Below, piece after piece: positions 19,041-31,989 of a stretch of DNA of 64,000 nt. Every line of letters begins with the position of its first letter. The first letter of the stretch is position 1. Below the pieces are notes generated by a model, which saw nothing but the letters and a program-made list of their open reading frames with translations, was not told the origin of the DNA and made no database searches. Source of the DNA: Distichodus sexfasciatus (taxonomy: Eukaryota > Chordata > Actinopteri > Characiformes > Distichodontidae); assembly GCA_032718565.1 (NCBI GenBank), contig JAVGVS010000446.1, positions 220,001 through 284,000 on the forward strand. The letters run 5' to 3'. The position numbers were made by a program, and so were the translations under genes.

Positions 19041-20349
19041 GGGCCCATGGACCCTTGAATAATGTCAAATTTGGTGGCTTTGTGTAGAACGGTGGCCGCA
19101 CAGTAAACATCAAAATTTGAGCTCCATGTTCTAATCTCTAAAAAAAGAAGGTGCGGAAAAATGGACAGAACTCAAATGAGTGCATGTATCAAAAATTCTA
19201 CACCGATATAGGCCACATGTTTTAGAGTTGGAATGAAGTTTGAAGCACAAAAACTGTAGGCAGAGCAGCAGATCAATATTGATCACCCGGTCACATAAAA
19301 AGGTTTCCCAGAATAGAATCCTCAGAATAGAATTTTGGAACTGTCTCATGCCTGCTCATTTTTAAACTCTTATTTGCATATGATAATAAATACAGTTCGA
19401 ATCCGTTCTGCCACACAAACTCAAGTCTAGATTATTGCCGCTATCTGAAGTCGGTACAGCCGATCCAAAGGTTACAACTGAGACAAAACAAGTGTGGTTT
19501 AGACACAACAGTGAGGGCATGAACACAAATGTGTGTGTGTGTCCTCCGTATACCAGGTTACATACAGCTCAATCAGGAACACTGGAAACATTTCAGCAAT
19601 GCCTCGTTTAATGAATTTGCTGGGTTTGTTTTCCCACCGGAGTCAGAAAACTCCCGATTCCCCTGAGACAAATTCAGGAACATGGAGGATTTTTTTTAGT
19701 TCTGGGGAAACAAATAAATAAGGAAGAGGAATAACGTCATCTGTGCACGCAAACACGCATGATTCCTTACAAAAACAAAATGTTTGCACCAGGTTTGCAT
19801 CAAACTTGTGGTTAATTTATGTCAAACCGTTTGCCATTTTCAGTCACTAGTGACAAACTTGCTGCAATGTTCTGGCAACAATAACAAATTGCCACTAATG
19901 ACAAATATGCCAGTGATTTGCCAAAATAATTGGCATGTGAAAATATAGCTTTGCTGCAAATTTGCAGCAACAAGCCAAAGCTTAACGAAAAACTGCTTGC
20001 CAGAAGCCTAACACTTTTTGTAAGGGATGGGGAAGCTATTTATAAATGGTAGCTTTACAGCTCCAAGCTACAGGCTATGTATTATTAAAAGTAGCTAAGC
20101 TACAATCAAGTAGTTAACTACACTACAAGCTACAGAGAAAAAATAGCTAACTGTAATCAAGCTGTTTCATGTGCACGAATACCTTTGCTACTGAGAAGCT
20201 ACTGTAAAAGTAGTTAAGTAAGCACCTTAGCTACGTGCAGCTAGCTACTCCTCAACAGTGGCAAACACACCTGACAAAGCTAGAGGCTAAACTTCATGAT
20301 GCAGTGTTACATTTTACTGCTACTTGATAAATTGAATCATTTCAGATAT

Positions 20350-20620
20350 CAACGTGAGGTCAAGCAAGGATTCTCCGCCCAAACCTCCCTATGGAATTCA
20401 GTCCCGCGCTGGCTTGAGGGTGGTCTGGTCCTCCATCCGTCCCCCGGCCAGACGTTCGGCCTTGTTTCCCAGCCCTCGTCAGGCTCCAGGGCAGAGCTTC
20501 CACAAACAGAAGTCGGAGTGAACGTGTCGTCGTCTCTCTCTCACGCTTCCCTCGTTTCCTGATCCCAAGTCTCCCATCCTGAATTCCGACCTTGAGGGCT
20601 CAGAAAATGTGGTGCCGGGT
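20350..20620. other. unique GC-richer island, function unknown
   Basis: About 270 bp clearly richer in G+C than its surroundings and free of simple repeats. An 88-codon plus-strand frame (20296-20562) covers it but I recognise no domain, and no splice context decides for or against an exon. It is a candidate conserved regulatory element or unknown exon. Confidence 0.3.
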
Positions 20621-20750
20621 CAAGTCAGGTGTGCTGGCTTTTCTAGAGTTAATTTACTCTGGAATTTCACCAACTTTTCCTAGGAAGAAAAAGAACAAAT
20701 GTCAAGTTTGTTGTTAAAATCCATTTATGCAGCATTTTGATCAACATTTT

Positions 20751-20812
20751 TGGGACAGTTGGTAGCATAACGATTAGGGAGTTGGCCCTGTGATCAGAAG
20801 GTTGTCAGTTCA
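20751..20812 (+). repeat. SINE family A head, truncated
   Basis: GGGACAGTTGGTAGCATAACG through GATCAGAAGGTTG, then an abrupt switch to the internally repetitive family. Confidence 0.6.
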
Positions 20813-20815
20813 CTT

Positions 20816-21000
20816 TACAAACCTTGTCAAAATGTTGCCAAAAAATTGTAAGAACGTTGTAGAAACATTGTGGGAAAGTTATTTAGAAACATTTTTGAAA
20901 GGGAATTAGGAATATTCACTGAATGCCTAGAAAACTGGACATTTAAGAAAGCAATTTTGCATTTTCTGAGATTCACCTGTTCATACTGAAGACCAACCTT
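20816..21000 (-). repeat. dispersed internally repetitive element (minus orientation)
   Basis: GTTGTAGAAACATTGTGGG-type motifs matching the 13.0-13.5 kb family in reverse. It interrupts or abuts SINE material on both sides. Confidence 0.6.
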
Positions 21001-21014
21001 ACTGTGTATGTGGA

Positions 21015-21252
21015 GAGGGGCAGTTGGTACTCTAATGGATAGGGAGTTGGCCCTGTGATCAGAAAGTCGCCGGTTCAAGACCCGGACCGGTAAAAGGTAC
21101 CACTGAGGTACTCATGAGCAAGGTACTGTTCCCAAGCATTGCTCCTTGAGTAAGATATCAGATGCCCACTGCTCCTTCACAGATGGGTCAAATGCATAGG
21201 TCACAATTGGTTGTGGTGCACTGTGTGCTGTTTTCACAATGACAAAAAATCC
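21015..21252 (+). repeat. tRNA-derived SINE, family A, nearly complete
   Basis: The best family A copy: head GGGGCAGTTGGTACTCTAAT, B-box GGTTCAAGACC, GTACTCATGAGCAAGGTACT, CCCACTGCTCCTTCACAGAT, GTGCACTGTGTGCTG and an AATGACAAAAAATCC tail. Confidence 0.8.
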
Positions 21253-21344
21253 TTTTCCAACAGTCAGGCATGAACCCATAACCTCACTCTGCCAAGACCT
21301 GCAACATCCATATGATATTGTTGTATCTGTTGCAGAATCCCAAC

Positions 21345-21455
21345 CAATTTCGTTTCTTCCTTCCACTTGGCACGTTTCTGTGATGGCCTTGAGTTGTAAA
21401 AGGCAGCTACAAAAAGCCAGTAGTGTGTGCACTTGACAAACTCATCCAACTCATT
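21345..21455 (-). repeat. copy 1 of an unknown repeat with possible past coding content
   Basis: Similar to 22310-22430. On the minus strand both copies translate to related peptides with the shared pattern FV......VAA...SRP..KRAKW. I do not recognise the family; a decayed transposase or retroelement protein is possible. Confidence 0.45.
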
Positions 21456-22309
21456 AAAAGTTCCACGTTGCTATTTGTGCAGCTTTTAAAGTTACAGTAT
21501 TTTAAATGTAGCTTTGCTACTGATGTAATATAAAAGTTAGTAGTGTTGTTACTAGTAGTCAGGGATGTGCAAAAACACATCAAAATGCATTTTAAAATAA
21601 ATTACAAAATACCCCACTTATACGCTACAACATACAGCAGCCACACAATGTATCAAAATAAAATATTGCATTTTTGTATTTTCAAAATATATGAAAAAAC
21701 TTTTCCCCCCTCAATGTGTTAATGGCAATGTTTATTCAATTAGCCTTTTTCACCAATCTCTTCACTGGTACACTAGCTGAACTGACAGAGGACAATGTCT
21801 AAGAGCAACAGACTCTTTCTGCCTAAGAACAGTTGAAAAGATTGAGATTGATGTACACAAATTCAAAGTCTAAAAAAACCCCACATTATTAAATATGTTT
21901 TAGGAATGCAGCATACAAAATTTTCACCAGTTCAACTGCCTTACTTGCTCAAAAGCCTGACTCACTTACCATTCTTATAAAGAAAATTGTTCTTAAACCT
22001 AGGGACGCACGATATGGGAATGAATGACTGACGCCGATATCCGATGCTTATCATGCTTATATCTGCCGATGAAATGAGGAGGAAGGCAGAGTCAACCGCG
22101 AAAGACAAGAATTTGTCTGCCAAAGTTCCACTGTGTGCAATTTAGAGCACTTCCACACAATTTTTATCATATGCATGTGTGAAACAGCTTATTTGGGTTT
22201 TCTTCATGTCTACAGTTGAATAATATGCTATTTAAATGTTCTTAAGAACAACTTTAACAAGAAACTTTTGCAGAGCTGCAAAATATATTTTATCCAGACT
22301 TTCCTGTTT

Positions 22310-22430
22310 TAATCTTTCTCCTCCACTTGGCACGTTTCCGTGCTGGCCTTGAATCGGAAGGAGCAGCCACAACAGCTTGTAGTCTGTGGATGACAAACTC
22401 ATTCATGCTGTGATTATCAGACTCATTAAA
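22310..22430 (-). repeat. copy 2 of the unknown repeat
   Basis: Shares CCACTTGGCACGTTTC, GGCCTTGA and GACAAACTCATTCA with copy 1 at 21345-21455. Confidence 0.45.
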
Positions 22431-22984
22431 ACAACTCGGCCAGATGACAAGAACTGCTGACGGAGGCCGAGCACTCTCTCTCTCTCTCTTCTCTTTCCTC
22501 TTGCTGTTCCTCATAAGAAATTTGGATTGGATGGTGAAGTTGGGATGGGGAGTATTTGGTCGGCACACACTCAGGAAAATCGCTTTAGTTTCACGTGTGG
22601 CATCCTTTAAGAAAACACAGGTGGATTGACAAAGAAGTTGAGAAGGATGCCATTGTCTTTTTGTTTAAAAGCAGATTAGGTTGAAAGGAATGCCAAACAC
22701 ATCAGTGGGATTCACTCTATTCTTAGAATGCATTCTTCAGGGATCTCATTGTGTAAATAAGAGCTTTTTGGAAGTATTTGTGGGACGTCAATAGAGCTGT
22801 TTTTTGCAGTTTTAGAGATAAAATGAGAAGGGGGAAGGAAATAGGGAGTTAAAGGTAGAAAGGGAGTGAAAAAGGAGAATTGCAGGCATTATCTTCCCTT
22901 GAAAATCCATACATTTGCTTTGTTGGTGCTACTTAGCACTAAAATTGATTAAACCCAGAAAAAAAATGCAAAATTAAGTATCAG

Positions 22985-23225
22985 AGCTGATAGAGCTGGT
23001 CTAGAGGTTGGCCATTTGATGGGTTAGGGTGTTCATTGGACAGTTTAAATGCTTGACCAGTAAAGGCACCACTGAGGTACTCATGAGCAAGGTAGTGCAA
23101 GGTACCCCAAACAGTGCTCCCTAGACACTGCCCATGTCAGCTGCCCAATGCTCCTTCACAGATGGGTCAAATGCAGAGTTCACATTTGGTTGAGGTGCAT
23201 TGTGTTTGTGCTCAGTAGGTTTTTA
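22985..23225 (+). repeat. tRNA-derived SINE, family A
   Basis: Head decayed; the body is clear: CACCACTGAGGTACTCATGA, GCCCATGTCAGCTGCCCAAT, CTCCTTCACAGATGGGTCAA. The flanking 23.2-25.5 kb is AT-rich with no gene seen, apart from the 24.0-24.2 kb island. Confidence 0.7.
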
Positions 23226-24039
23226 CTCAATTTTAGCCTTCTAAAAGCTAATATCACCCTCGCCACCATGACGTCCTGCAGAATGATGAATCTCCTGGTA
23301 TTTTAGAGGCTGGACCAAAGCTCGGATCATGGTAGACAAACAAACAGCGTGGTGGAGAGAGAACACAGCAGCATTTGTTTAACAGCTAGCTTGACACCAC
23401 GTCACCACTAAGTGCCTTCCTCTCCTCACCTCTGACCCCTCTCATCCTCATCCCTCTTTCACTGCCTTCGCTTTCCCTCGACAAGAAAGAGGAGGTGAAG
23501 AATGACAAAAATACTGCATCATTTAATATTTAGTACCTAGCCATTTGGGAAATACCTAACTATGAGCAGCACAGATATTAACTATTATCTGTAGTGAAGA
23601 TACTTTTAAAAAGTTGAAAATTTAGAAGTAATTAACTAAAATGCTGTAGCTTTAAAAGTAACTTCTAAAATGTTGTGTTGCACATTTTAAATGCAACAGT
23701 GAAGGCACAGAGTTCTCTTTTTTGGACTCAAAGTGTATAATCACATCAAACATAAGCGTTCATTGTAAGGAGATCAGTATTGAGATTAAAATATTAATTA
23801 AATATAAAAATCAAAAATTTAGTTTGTCTTTTGATGAAAATTGGATGTTTATATTTTAATTGTAACATTTATAAGTTATGTTGTCCATCTGCAGTTATAG
23901 AATAAAGAGAGTTACACTGACATTTTCCCTTTTTGTGTAATTTTTTAATGACGCTTAAAGTACACAACCTCTGGAATGTTGAGACAGACCAATTTCACAT
24001 CAATCACAAAGTTTATCACAACTTTATAGGTTGAAAATC

Positions 24040-24200
24040 CCCGAAACACAGATGTGTGTGTGTTCAAATCCCTGTGAGGAGATGCAGATGCTGCAGGCGC
24101 GGTTGCCATACACAATGACCATTGACCCAGGCAGCTGCGCAGGACGTTTGGGCAAGCCTTCAGCATGCTCTGGATCCACCTCTGATGACTGTCGCCATGG
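24040..24200. other. unique GC-richer island, function unknown
   Basis: Non-repetitive sequence with open frames on both strands but no recognisable protein. Listed as a candidate enhancer or unknown exon only. Confidence 0.25.
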
Positions 24201-25208
24201 CAATGCTAATTTTGTTCTGTTTTATGCAAACACTGATATTCAACATTTGCATGTAACACACTTAATATTTAAAAATACTTTTAATGAGTGTCATTCACTT
24301 AACATTTTTGTATTTTTAAAATTTGTTCTAAAGAAAATAAATATTTAAAACTTAAATATCTCATTCACTATTAACTTTAACATTTAAAAAATATGTTCTT
24401 AAGAAGGTTGACATTCAAATATTTAAAAAAATACAATACAGTTTGATTTTATGTAAGTTGTAGATTCTGTTCTAACTCAAGAGCAAATCTCCAATAAGAA
24501 AACATTGGTGAATTAAAGTAATCTCAGTGAAAACTGCGTAAGAACAAATTTCATCTTAAAATGAGTTGGTACTTGAATTTCTCTGGGGATTTTTAAGAAG
24601 TTTTATGCATCAATAAAACAATGAATAAATGTTGCATGTACAAATGTTTTTGTATACATTGGGATTTTCTTCATTTGCACGTAACTCACTTTTATAATAA
24701 ATCAAATTATATAAGATGTAATTTACCAAGCTGTTTAATCCAGTAATATTTAAGATTTGTGCTGTAGAATACTCTTAAAATCAATTAATATTAACATTAA
24801 TTATCATTGTATAATTTTGCGAGGCTACATCACTGTGTGTATGAAACCAAAAGTTAGTTATTGAAAAGTTACAAAGTAGTTTTGACACAAATAAGACACT
24901 GAACATTTAGTAACGTCATTCATTTTAGTTACTAGTTACGTCTTAACTCTGAAAATGAGTGTGTGTGTGTGTGTGTGTTTTAGTGCTGCATGATAAAAGT
25001 TTGCGCTTCACAGATTTGTGGTTGGTTAAGAGTGTGTGCAGGAGGATCTACTCGGCATCTTGATCATCAGAGAGCTGTAGAAACAAGATTAATCTGCGTC
25101 AACACACTCACACACACACACACACACACACTTTGACTTAGGGCATATTTTCCTCAGTACATTTATACCAACAGCTCACAAATAGGCGGTAAATTACTTT
25201 TTACTTTT

Positions 25209-25210
<2 letters not shown>

Positions 25211-25269
<59 letters not shown>
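25211..25269 (+). repeat. (AAT)n microsatellite
   Basis: About 19 uninterrupted AAT copies. Confidence 0.97.
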
Positions 25270-25557
25270 GTACTTTTCTTTCAATCATTTTCTTTTTGTC
25301 TCAAAATCAACCAGATTTTCATCTTTGTCTCAACGTCGAGAAGTCTGTAGTTGTCCAGATCTAAGCATTTATTTTGCCTCCAGATATCATTCTCCTTCAC
25401 ATTGTTAAAGCCTTGCTGGTGGGTAAAGGCTGTTCATTGTATATTTGCTCCACACTGACAGATTCCTTGGTGCCGCCTTCTGATTACTGAAAAAATATTG
25501 ATCTGGATATTTGTGGTCTGAAGGAACATAGAAGTCAAACTAGAAAGCATTTCATTA

Positions 25558-26543
25558 CAGTTTTTTTCAACTGCTTAAGCACAATTTTGAAAAATGGGCC
25601 CATATTTTCAAAACACTTCACACAATTAGCACAACACTACACCTAAGTAGTGCAGAACATTCAGATCTTTTGCAAATGAAACACTATTGGAAAAACTCTA
25701 CATTGTTTTATAAAAAACACTTTTGTTGTCATATTGTACACATGGCCAAGTATTACTAACTCATTTTGAAGAAGATAGACACTACTGCATTTATCCTAAA
25801 ACACTTTAGCATTTCCCTAACAAAAAATTATTAATTCAAATATGTTCACCAAACACCACATTAGATCAAATCTGTTTATCTTTATTTCCTGCAACCACTA
25901 CAAACATGCAAAAAGAGGGGGGTAAAAACTAAACATCTCTGTCTAACTGCATCTGGCCACAGCTTCATCAACATCACAGACACTGTGGAAAAAAATCTTT
26001 CTACAGTGTCGATCCATCCTAATAGAGACAACATCAATCTGATTACATGCATCCTCTACAACTTGAATGAGAGGCATCAACATATGGCTGTAGATCATAA
26101 ACCTTCCAATCGCCGCAGAAAAAACTCTTCTTGTGTCTAGAAGGAGAGTACGGTGGACGCGGTAAATTGCGGATGACTGCGAAAAGTTACTTTGGGACCA
26201 GAGGACTCCTCATGTCCTCCATGTTTGTTGATGGCAGGTTAACCTACCTGTTCTTTTTATTGTGCCCAAACCCGATTGGTGTGTCTTGCTAATTACAGCT
26301 GAGGTTTGTTCACCCGTGGTTGTGTTTAAATCAGGTGGTTCATGAGTGTGGTTATTTGAAAGCCAGTGCTTAACATGGACAAGTGTGTTTAGTGATTTGC
26401 AAATCACTGTGCTGAGTTTTGCAAGAAGCGGTGAAGTTGACAATGTGCTTAGTAAGCTAGCAAATCTGGGCCAATGTTTTGCTGAGTGTAAAATTATGCC
26501 AATGTGGGAGACTTTTCTTAAGTGTTTACAATCAGAAAAACTG
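25558..26543 (-). mobile_element. non-autonomous IS630/Tc1-like transposon, TA-flanked
   Basis: A 986-bp element with ends starting CAGTTTTT on both strands and a TA on each side (25556-25557 and 26544-26545). The middle (25950-26130) matches, in decayed form, the transposase-gene end of the related element at 46.5-47.9 kb (TCTGGCCACA, catalytic core absent). Its right 200 bp is closely similar to 47916-48108. It is therefore an internally deleted derivative that would need a transposase supplied elsewhere. Confidence 0.7.
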
Positions 26544-26696
26544 TAAGAAAATGGCAATGTGATGCTCAAGTCTTGTAGCTATGAGATGAAAACTAGTCAG
26601 GTAGAAAGACTTTGACTAAAATGCCTTGAAGTGAATGGGGAAAGAATGGAAACAGTGGAAACGGGTGGAAACAGTTTGAGATGTGTTTTCAGTGAG

Positions 26697-26853
26697 GTGG
26701 TCTGAGGCATAAGAACTGTGTTGACTGTCTTTCAAGTCCCGATTCCCATGTATTCTTAATAAGAGAAAATAAATGGGTTCCTAGGGGAAAAATAAACGAG
26801 CAGGCAAAAAAAAGGATAAACAGACAAGTGCTCAAGACAGCTACAGATATGCT
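26697..26853 (+). repeat. repeat shared with 18876-19040
   Basis: Second copy of the unassigned repeat described at 18876. The stretch from 26.85 to 27.3 kb shows nothing recognisable. Confidence 0.6.
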
Positions 26854-27309
26854 AAGAGAGTTCAAGTCCTAAACTATAATTAGTAAAATGCAGAGGTGAC
26901 ATTTACTGTGTACTGTAGCTGTGCTGGCGCTCAAAATGCTGGATCTGAATTTGTTTAAAAGGCTGAAAGAAACCAATCTGAGATTAAAAAACTGCTGAAA
27001 TTATCAGTGTAAGAAGGGCAGTTAGTCCACCGCTTCTCCTCCTGTCATTACAGCTATTTCGTAATCTGGGTTTTGACGCTTAAAAGTTGAGCTGGTTATG
27101 AAACGCTTCGTTGAAATGTGGTGTTGATAAAAATAATGCAAATTGCCCGGAAACCAGGCCACAACAAGTGACTTTACTCACTTACTCAACAGGGTCATGT
27201 TTTCAGTAGTTTACTGTGTTTTACAGTATTTTCATAACACAGTAAAATACTGTAATTTAAAAAGAACAGTTGTAAATCTACAGTAAAATTCGTTGCTGTT
27301 CACTCATTT

Positions 27310-27312
<3 letters not shown>

Positions 27313-27374
<62 letters not shown>
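27313..27374 (+). repeat. (AT)n microsatellite
   Basis: About 31 AT dinucleotides with one GT interruption; self-complementary and able to extrude a cruciform. Confidence 0.97.
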
Positions 27375-27631
27375 CATTTGTGCATTTATGCACTGTACCA
27401 GACCCAGTGCACTTTAAATACATTACTTCTACCGTAAAATGCACATGTGCAGACACAGCTGCTATTTAAGTATAAGAGTCTAAGTACTTTTCTACATTTG
27501 CAGTCTTAGGATTGTTTGGGGTAAATTTCCAAAAACAATAACTGTAAACAAAGGCTGTAAATTCACAATAATTTCTCCACATTATTCTACTGAATTTTTA
27601 TGTCACTTTTTAAAAGAATGGCTATAAATCT

Positions 27632-27963
27632 GGGGCAGCACGGTGGTGCAGTGGTTAGCGTTGCCACAGCAAGAAGGCGCTGGGTTCGATCCCCAGGTTG
27701 GCTGTGGGGGCCTTCTGCGTGGCGTTTGCATGCTCTTCCCGTGTTCATCTGGATTTCCTCTGGATGCTCCGGTTTCATCCTACCGTCTAAAAGCATGTAA
27801 TGTAGGTGAATTGCCGACTCGGGGGCAGAAATTGGCCCCGTAAGATGTGATTGTGAGTGTGTGTGCTCTGCGGTGTGTTGGCGCCTGCCCAGGGTTGTGC
27901 CCGTAAGTTCTGGACCCCCTGTGACCCCAGTTGGGATTAAGCAGTTCAGATAATGAATGAATG
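27632..27963 (+). repeat. complete tRNA-derived SINE, family C, with target-site duplication
   Basis: Head GCACGGTGGTGCAGTGGTTAG (A-box region), B-box GGTTCGATCC, body with TTTGCATGCTCTTCCCGTGT and an (ATGA)n-type tail. Imperfect 15-bp target-site duplications, AATGGCTRTAAATCT, lie at 27617-27631 and 27964-27978, differing at one base, which suggests a fairly recent insertion. Confidence 0.88.
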
Positions 27964-28669
27964 AATGGCTGTAAATCTACACTAAACTTGTAACTGATCG
28001 ATATCAGCTGTGCCTCATCGTACCACCCTGCTGTAAAATGTGATTTTCTTTTGTTAAGTTTATACATTGTGTGTACATTTGTACTTTTATACACTGTTAT
28101 GTGTGTATATCATACAAATATAAAAATGATATATTTATGTCTAAACACACATATAGTTCATATATTTAGTGTGTGCAAGTTCTGAATCTTGGTACTGTGC
28201 TTACATTGAGGAAAATCAGCTGATACACTGTAACCAAAAGCTGCAAATTTACAATAGTTTTCTTACAGTATTTTCATGTCACAGTAAAATACTGCACTTT
28301 TTAAAAGAAAGCCTGTAAAACTAATTCACATGGGTTGTTAATCATGTCATCACACTGCTGTAAATTCTTATTTTGTTCATTCTTTCTTTCTTTTTAATTC
28401 TGTCTGTTTATTTCCATCTCACTGACTCTCCACACACACATACACTTCCTGTTAGACTTTGTGGTCTAAGAAAGCTGTGTGAACCAGGAAACCACATTAA
28501 AGATGTGAAGCTTTTTATTTTCATTTAAACATTTTATTCATTCGTTCTTTATATACTTTTAAATTTCAGATTTTTTTTTTTACATTTTTTATTTGTAATT
28601 ATTTTAATTAATTTTTAATCATTCATTATAGTTATTCTCCACACACACACACACTGCCTGCTAACACAC

Positions 28670-28910
28670 TGCAAGATTTTTTTCACAGTTTTTGCCTCCG
28701 CTTGTACCTCGCATCTTGTTCTCCCGCCCCTTTTCTGCTCGCATTTTCCCGCCAACGCTGCAAGCTTGGACCCGCATGCAGTCTTCCCCGTAATTCTCCC
28801 ATTCCACATTACATCAGACGATTTTCCTGTGAAGATGAATTTTCCGCTGCTCCATGTACTCCTTAATTCCGGTTGTGCTCGCATTTTGCAGCCAAGCGAG
28901 GAGCCAGCTC
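28670..28910. other. unique GC-richer island, function unknown
   Basis: About 240 bp of complex, GC-richer sequence between AT-rich flanks, with no repeat similarity seen. An 89-codon minus-strand frame covers it without a recognisable domain. From 27.98 to 28.66 kb and 28.9 to 29.97 kb I see only AT-rich unique sequence and short CA/TG tracts. Confidence 0.25.
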
Positions 28911-29971
28911 AGAAGGGTTCCCTTTGAATAAAGTCACAACTCAATAAAAATCTGGATTAGAGATTGACGGTGATTGAAGATTGTCATCTGGTTGCTGATT
29001 ACTTTGTGGAAACTACGTCTTGCTGTCAAAATGATTCATTTATTGCTAAAGCTTAAAGCAGCATTTTTTGTGGGTAGTAAACTTATGTAAACTGTTTTCT
29101 TAATTCTCTTATAATGTACGCTTGCTGATTTAATGAATAACCACACACCATTCCATGCGTTTTTAAAATATTACTCAATCAAAATATGTTTTGTATTTTG
29201 TGGGGTGGTGTTTTCAGATTGGGAATAGATTTTAAATGAACTAAAGTGAGAAATAAGTTAGTATTAGTAGTATTAGTTAAAAATTTATTTTCTTCTTGAA
29301 ACAAATGCAAATCAATTCTTCACTTTGGCTTTTATCATGTCCTTCTTTACACAAAAAAAAGTTGAACGTGAAATGTGTGAGTATTTTTAATACAGTGTGA
29401 ATTCTGTGTGTGTGTGTGTGTGTGTGTAAGTATTAACAGAAATATGCATGAAAACTATTCACTTCTCGAATATGGATACCATGCAGCCAAACAACATGAT
29501 ATTAACGTCTTGTGCTGTTTGTTCTGAAAATAAAAAGATGTACAAATTTGACAAGAAGAAACACATAAAACAAAATAGTTTCAGCAGATTTTTTTATTTG
29601 AGTTAAAATCCACTTTTAATGAACATCTTTTATACCTTTTATAGCAAAGCTGTTTGCTTTTTCCGTTATTTAAATCACGTGTCATCTTCACTTTTCACAC
29701 ATTTCTAGTTAAAAACTCTCACTCAAACTTCATCAGGATCAGTGTGTGTGTGTGCTGTCTCATTCTCCCCATAAAGTTGTATACAATATAGTACCGTTTC
29801 CCAGACAATGAGGGAGACTGTGTTTCATCCTTTTACGCACTGTCCAAGTCTGCGTCCTCTCTTTGCTCTCGTGACGACACTGTTTTTTAGGTTTAATGAA
29901 TGTTTTTTGTGTGACATGTTAAATGTGCACTGCTGAATTTTCTGTTTGGCCAAGCAAAGATGGCAATCTAT

Positions 29972-30296
29972 GACTACGTTCACACTGCCATGCTGAAGTG
30001 ACTCAAATCGGATTTTTTGCATTAATGTAACACAGATCTGATCTTTTCAGGGCTGTGTGGACATGCAAATCTGATCTTTTCAAATCAGATTTGTGTCACT
30101 TTCATGTGGTACTAAATCTCATACGTGTAAAAACGTATCAATGTGCGCATGCGTGACGTTTCGGAGGACCGATGCGTTGACATCACAGTCAGATACAGGT
30201 CACTTGTAGTTATGAATGCGAACCGTCAAGATAGACAAATCCCATCTGAGCAAAAAATTGGAATTGAACGATGTGGCTGGCAGTGTGAACGTAGCC
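29972..30296. mobile_element. 325-bp MITE with 19-bp terminal inverted repeats
   Basis: Left end GACTACGTTCACACTGCCA; right end, reverse-complemented, GGCTACGTTCACACTGCCA (18 of 19 match). Flanking TAT trinucleotides lie at 29969-29971 and 30297-30299. A 3-bp duplication fits PIF/Harbinger-like or related superfamilies, but the family is not established. It has no coding capacity. Confidence 0.82.
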
Positions 30297-30629
30297 TATA
30301 TCAGCCGCAAAAGGAAGATTGAGAAAAATGAATGTTGAGATTTTAATGGTTTTCTCTACTCTGGTGAAATCTCATGTGTTGATTGATTATCACTTTTATA
30401 AGTCTATGAAGAATCTTATGAATCTGATCAAAGATGCTGCTATAATAATGTCTTGTGTAGGATTGAAAATGAACAGCTGCAGTTTGCACATTTTTGACCT
30501 TGGGACTGATCCTTACCCCATGTTGGTATACTGTGACACTGTGATGTTGACGAGTATCTATGACTTAAAGTTTTTGCAAATTCTCATTCAATTTTTCACT
30601 TTTTTGTTTTGTCTCTCTTTCTCTCTCTG

Positions 30630-31560
30630 CCTCACACACACACACACACACACACTCAAGTCTGTTGCTGTCACTTTCACACACATTTAAGTGCATACTC
30701 AGACAGACAATAACACACACACACACACACACACTTTATTTCTGTGTTTACCCCAAATGGGTTTTCGGGTTGATGTGTAACCACTGCCCTAGTGTGAATG
30801 CCATTTAAGCAGTGTGTGTGTGAATAAGTGTGTGTGTATAAATCTAGAAGGCTATATTTCTCCCATAGGAACCACTGCCTTATAAAACTCATCTTTCTTT
30901 TATCAGTCTATTTTTCCTTGTCTGACAACACACACACAGACACTCTCACTTAATTAGCTGAAAAGCCCAGAAATCCAAGCAAAAAGCAAGAATAAAGTTT
31001 CGGTTCAGGATAAGGTAAAATTAATTATATTTTTGATGCCTGGATTCCGTAACCTTCTAAATGCATTATCTAAAAGTAACATTTGGAACATGTAGGGAAG
31101 TGTAGGAAGTGTTGAAAATATTGAAATGTTAAAATAGCAACTTCTCCAAATAAAATAAAAGCAATTTATTTTACAATAAGGAACATTTTCCTGCTGCTTT
31201 TACTGTGGTTCGCAGACAGATTTGTATTTTCCAGAAACAATTTTTTTAATTCCACAAGAACGCAACTCATTAAAGTTTTTCATTAAGTTTGAGGAAACAT
31301 GATTTGTTGGTATTTGGGTCAGGAAATGTGTGTTTGGGAGTGTAGAGAGGTGGCGGTTGCAGGGGTGAAGACTTCATTAAGTGTGTGTACATGTGTTTAG
31401 GGAGGTTGTGAGGATCTACTAGTCACCCAAAAGACAGGACTGGACCGGTCCCCATTAGGAAACATGTATAAGTGTGTATGGAAATGCATTTAGTGGGTTT
31501 GTGAGGACTTCACTATCTCCTAAAAGATTGGAAAGCCTATTAACTTTATTTAAAAAATAA
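30630..31560. other. CA/TG-rich non-coding stretch
   Basis: Short CA tracts at about 30635-30655 and 30714-30733, then AT-rich DNA, then at 31380-31450 a TGTGTGTACATGTG...GGTCCCCATTAGGAAACATG module that recurs near 31845-31872. No gene is seen. Confidence 0.6.
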
Positions 31561-31989
31561 AGAAATTCCAGAACCAAAATTAACTATTGTCTCTTTCTCC
31601 TACCTTTAGTTAAAGTTTTTTATTATAGCCTGTGTATATATTTTTTGCTATTCTATGTGACTTACTTGTATTTATATATTTTCTTACTTATGTTCCTTTA
31701 TCTGTTCATACTGTAGAACCTGGAGCCATGTCACCTCGTCTGTTTATGTACGTGTATATAGTTGAGATGACAGTAAAATTTACTTTAACTTTTTACTTTC
31801 CATTTTTATGGTTAATTTTATGTTTAATGAGGACATTGTGGTTTGTGTGGACCGGCCCCCATTAGGAAACATGACGATCAAAAATTCCAGTATTTTGTGT
31901 TAAAAATTAAGGACATAAAAAATTAGATTTTGGATACTGAGGTTAACCAAAGTCAATGGAAGAACTTGACAACACAATGATAGCAATAC

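Noticed and set aside
21015..21252. A-box and B-box motifs suggesting tRNA genes here and at other SINEs
   Set aside because: No cloverleaf with paired arms can be drawn; the motifs are followed by long shared SINE bodies and repeat tails.
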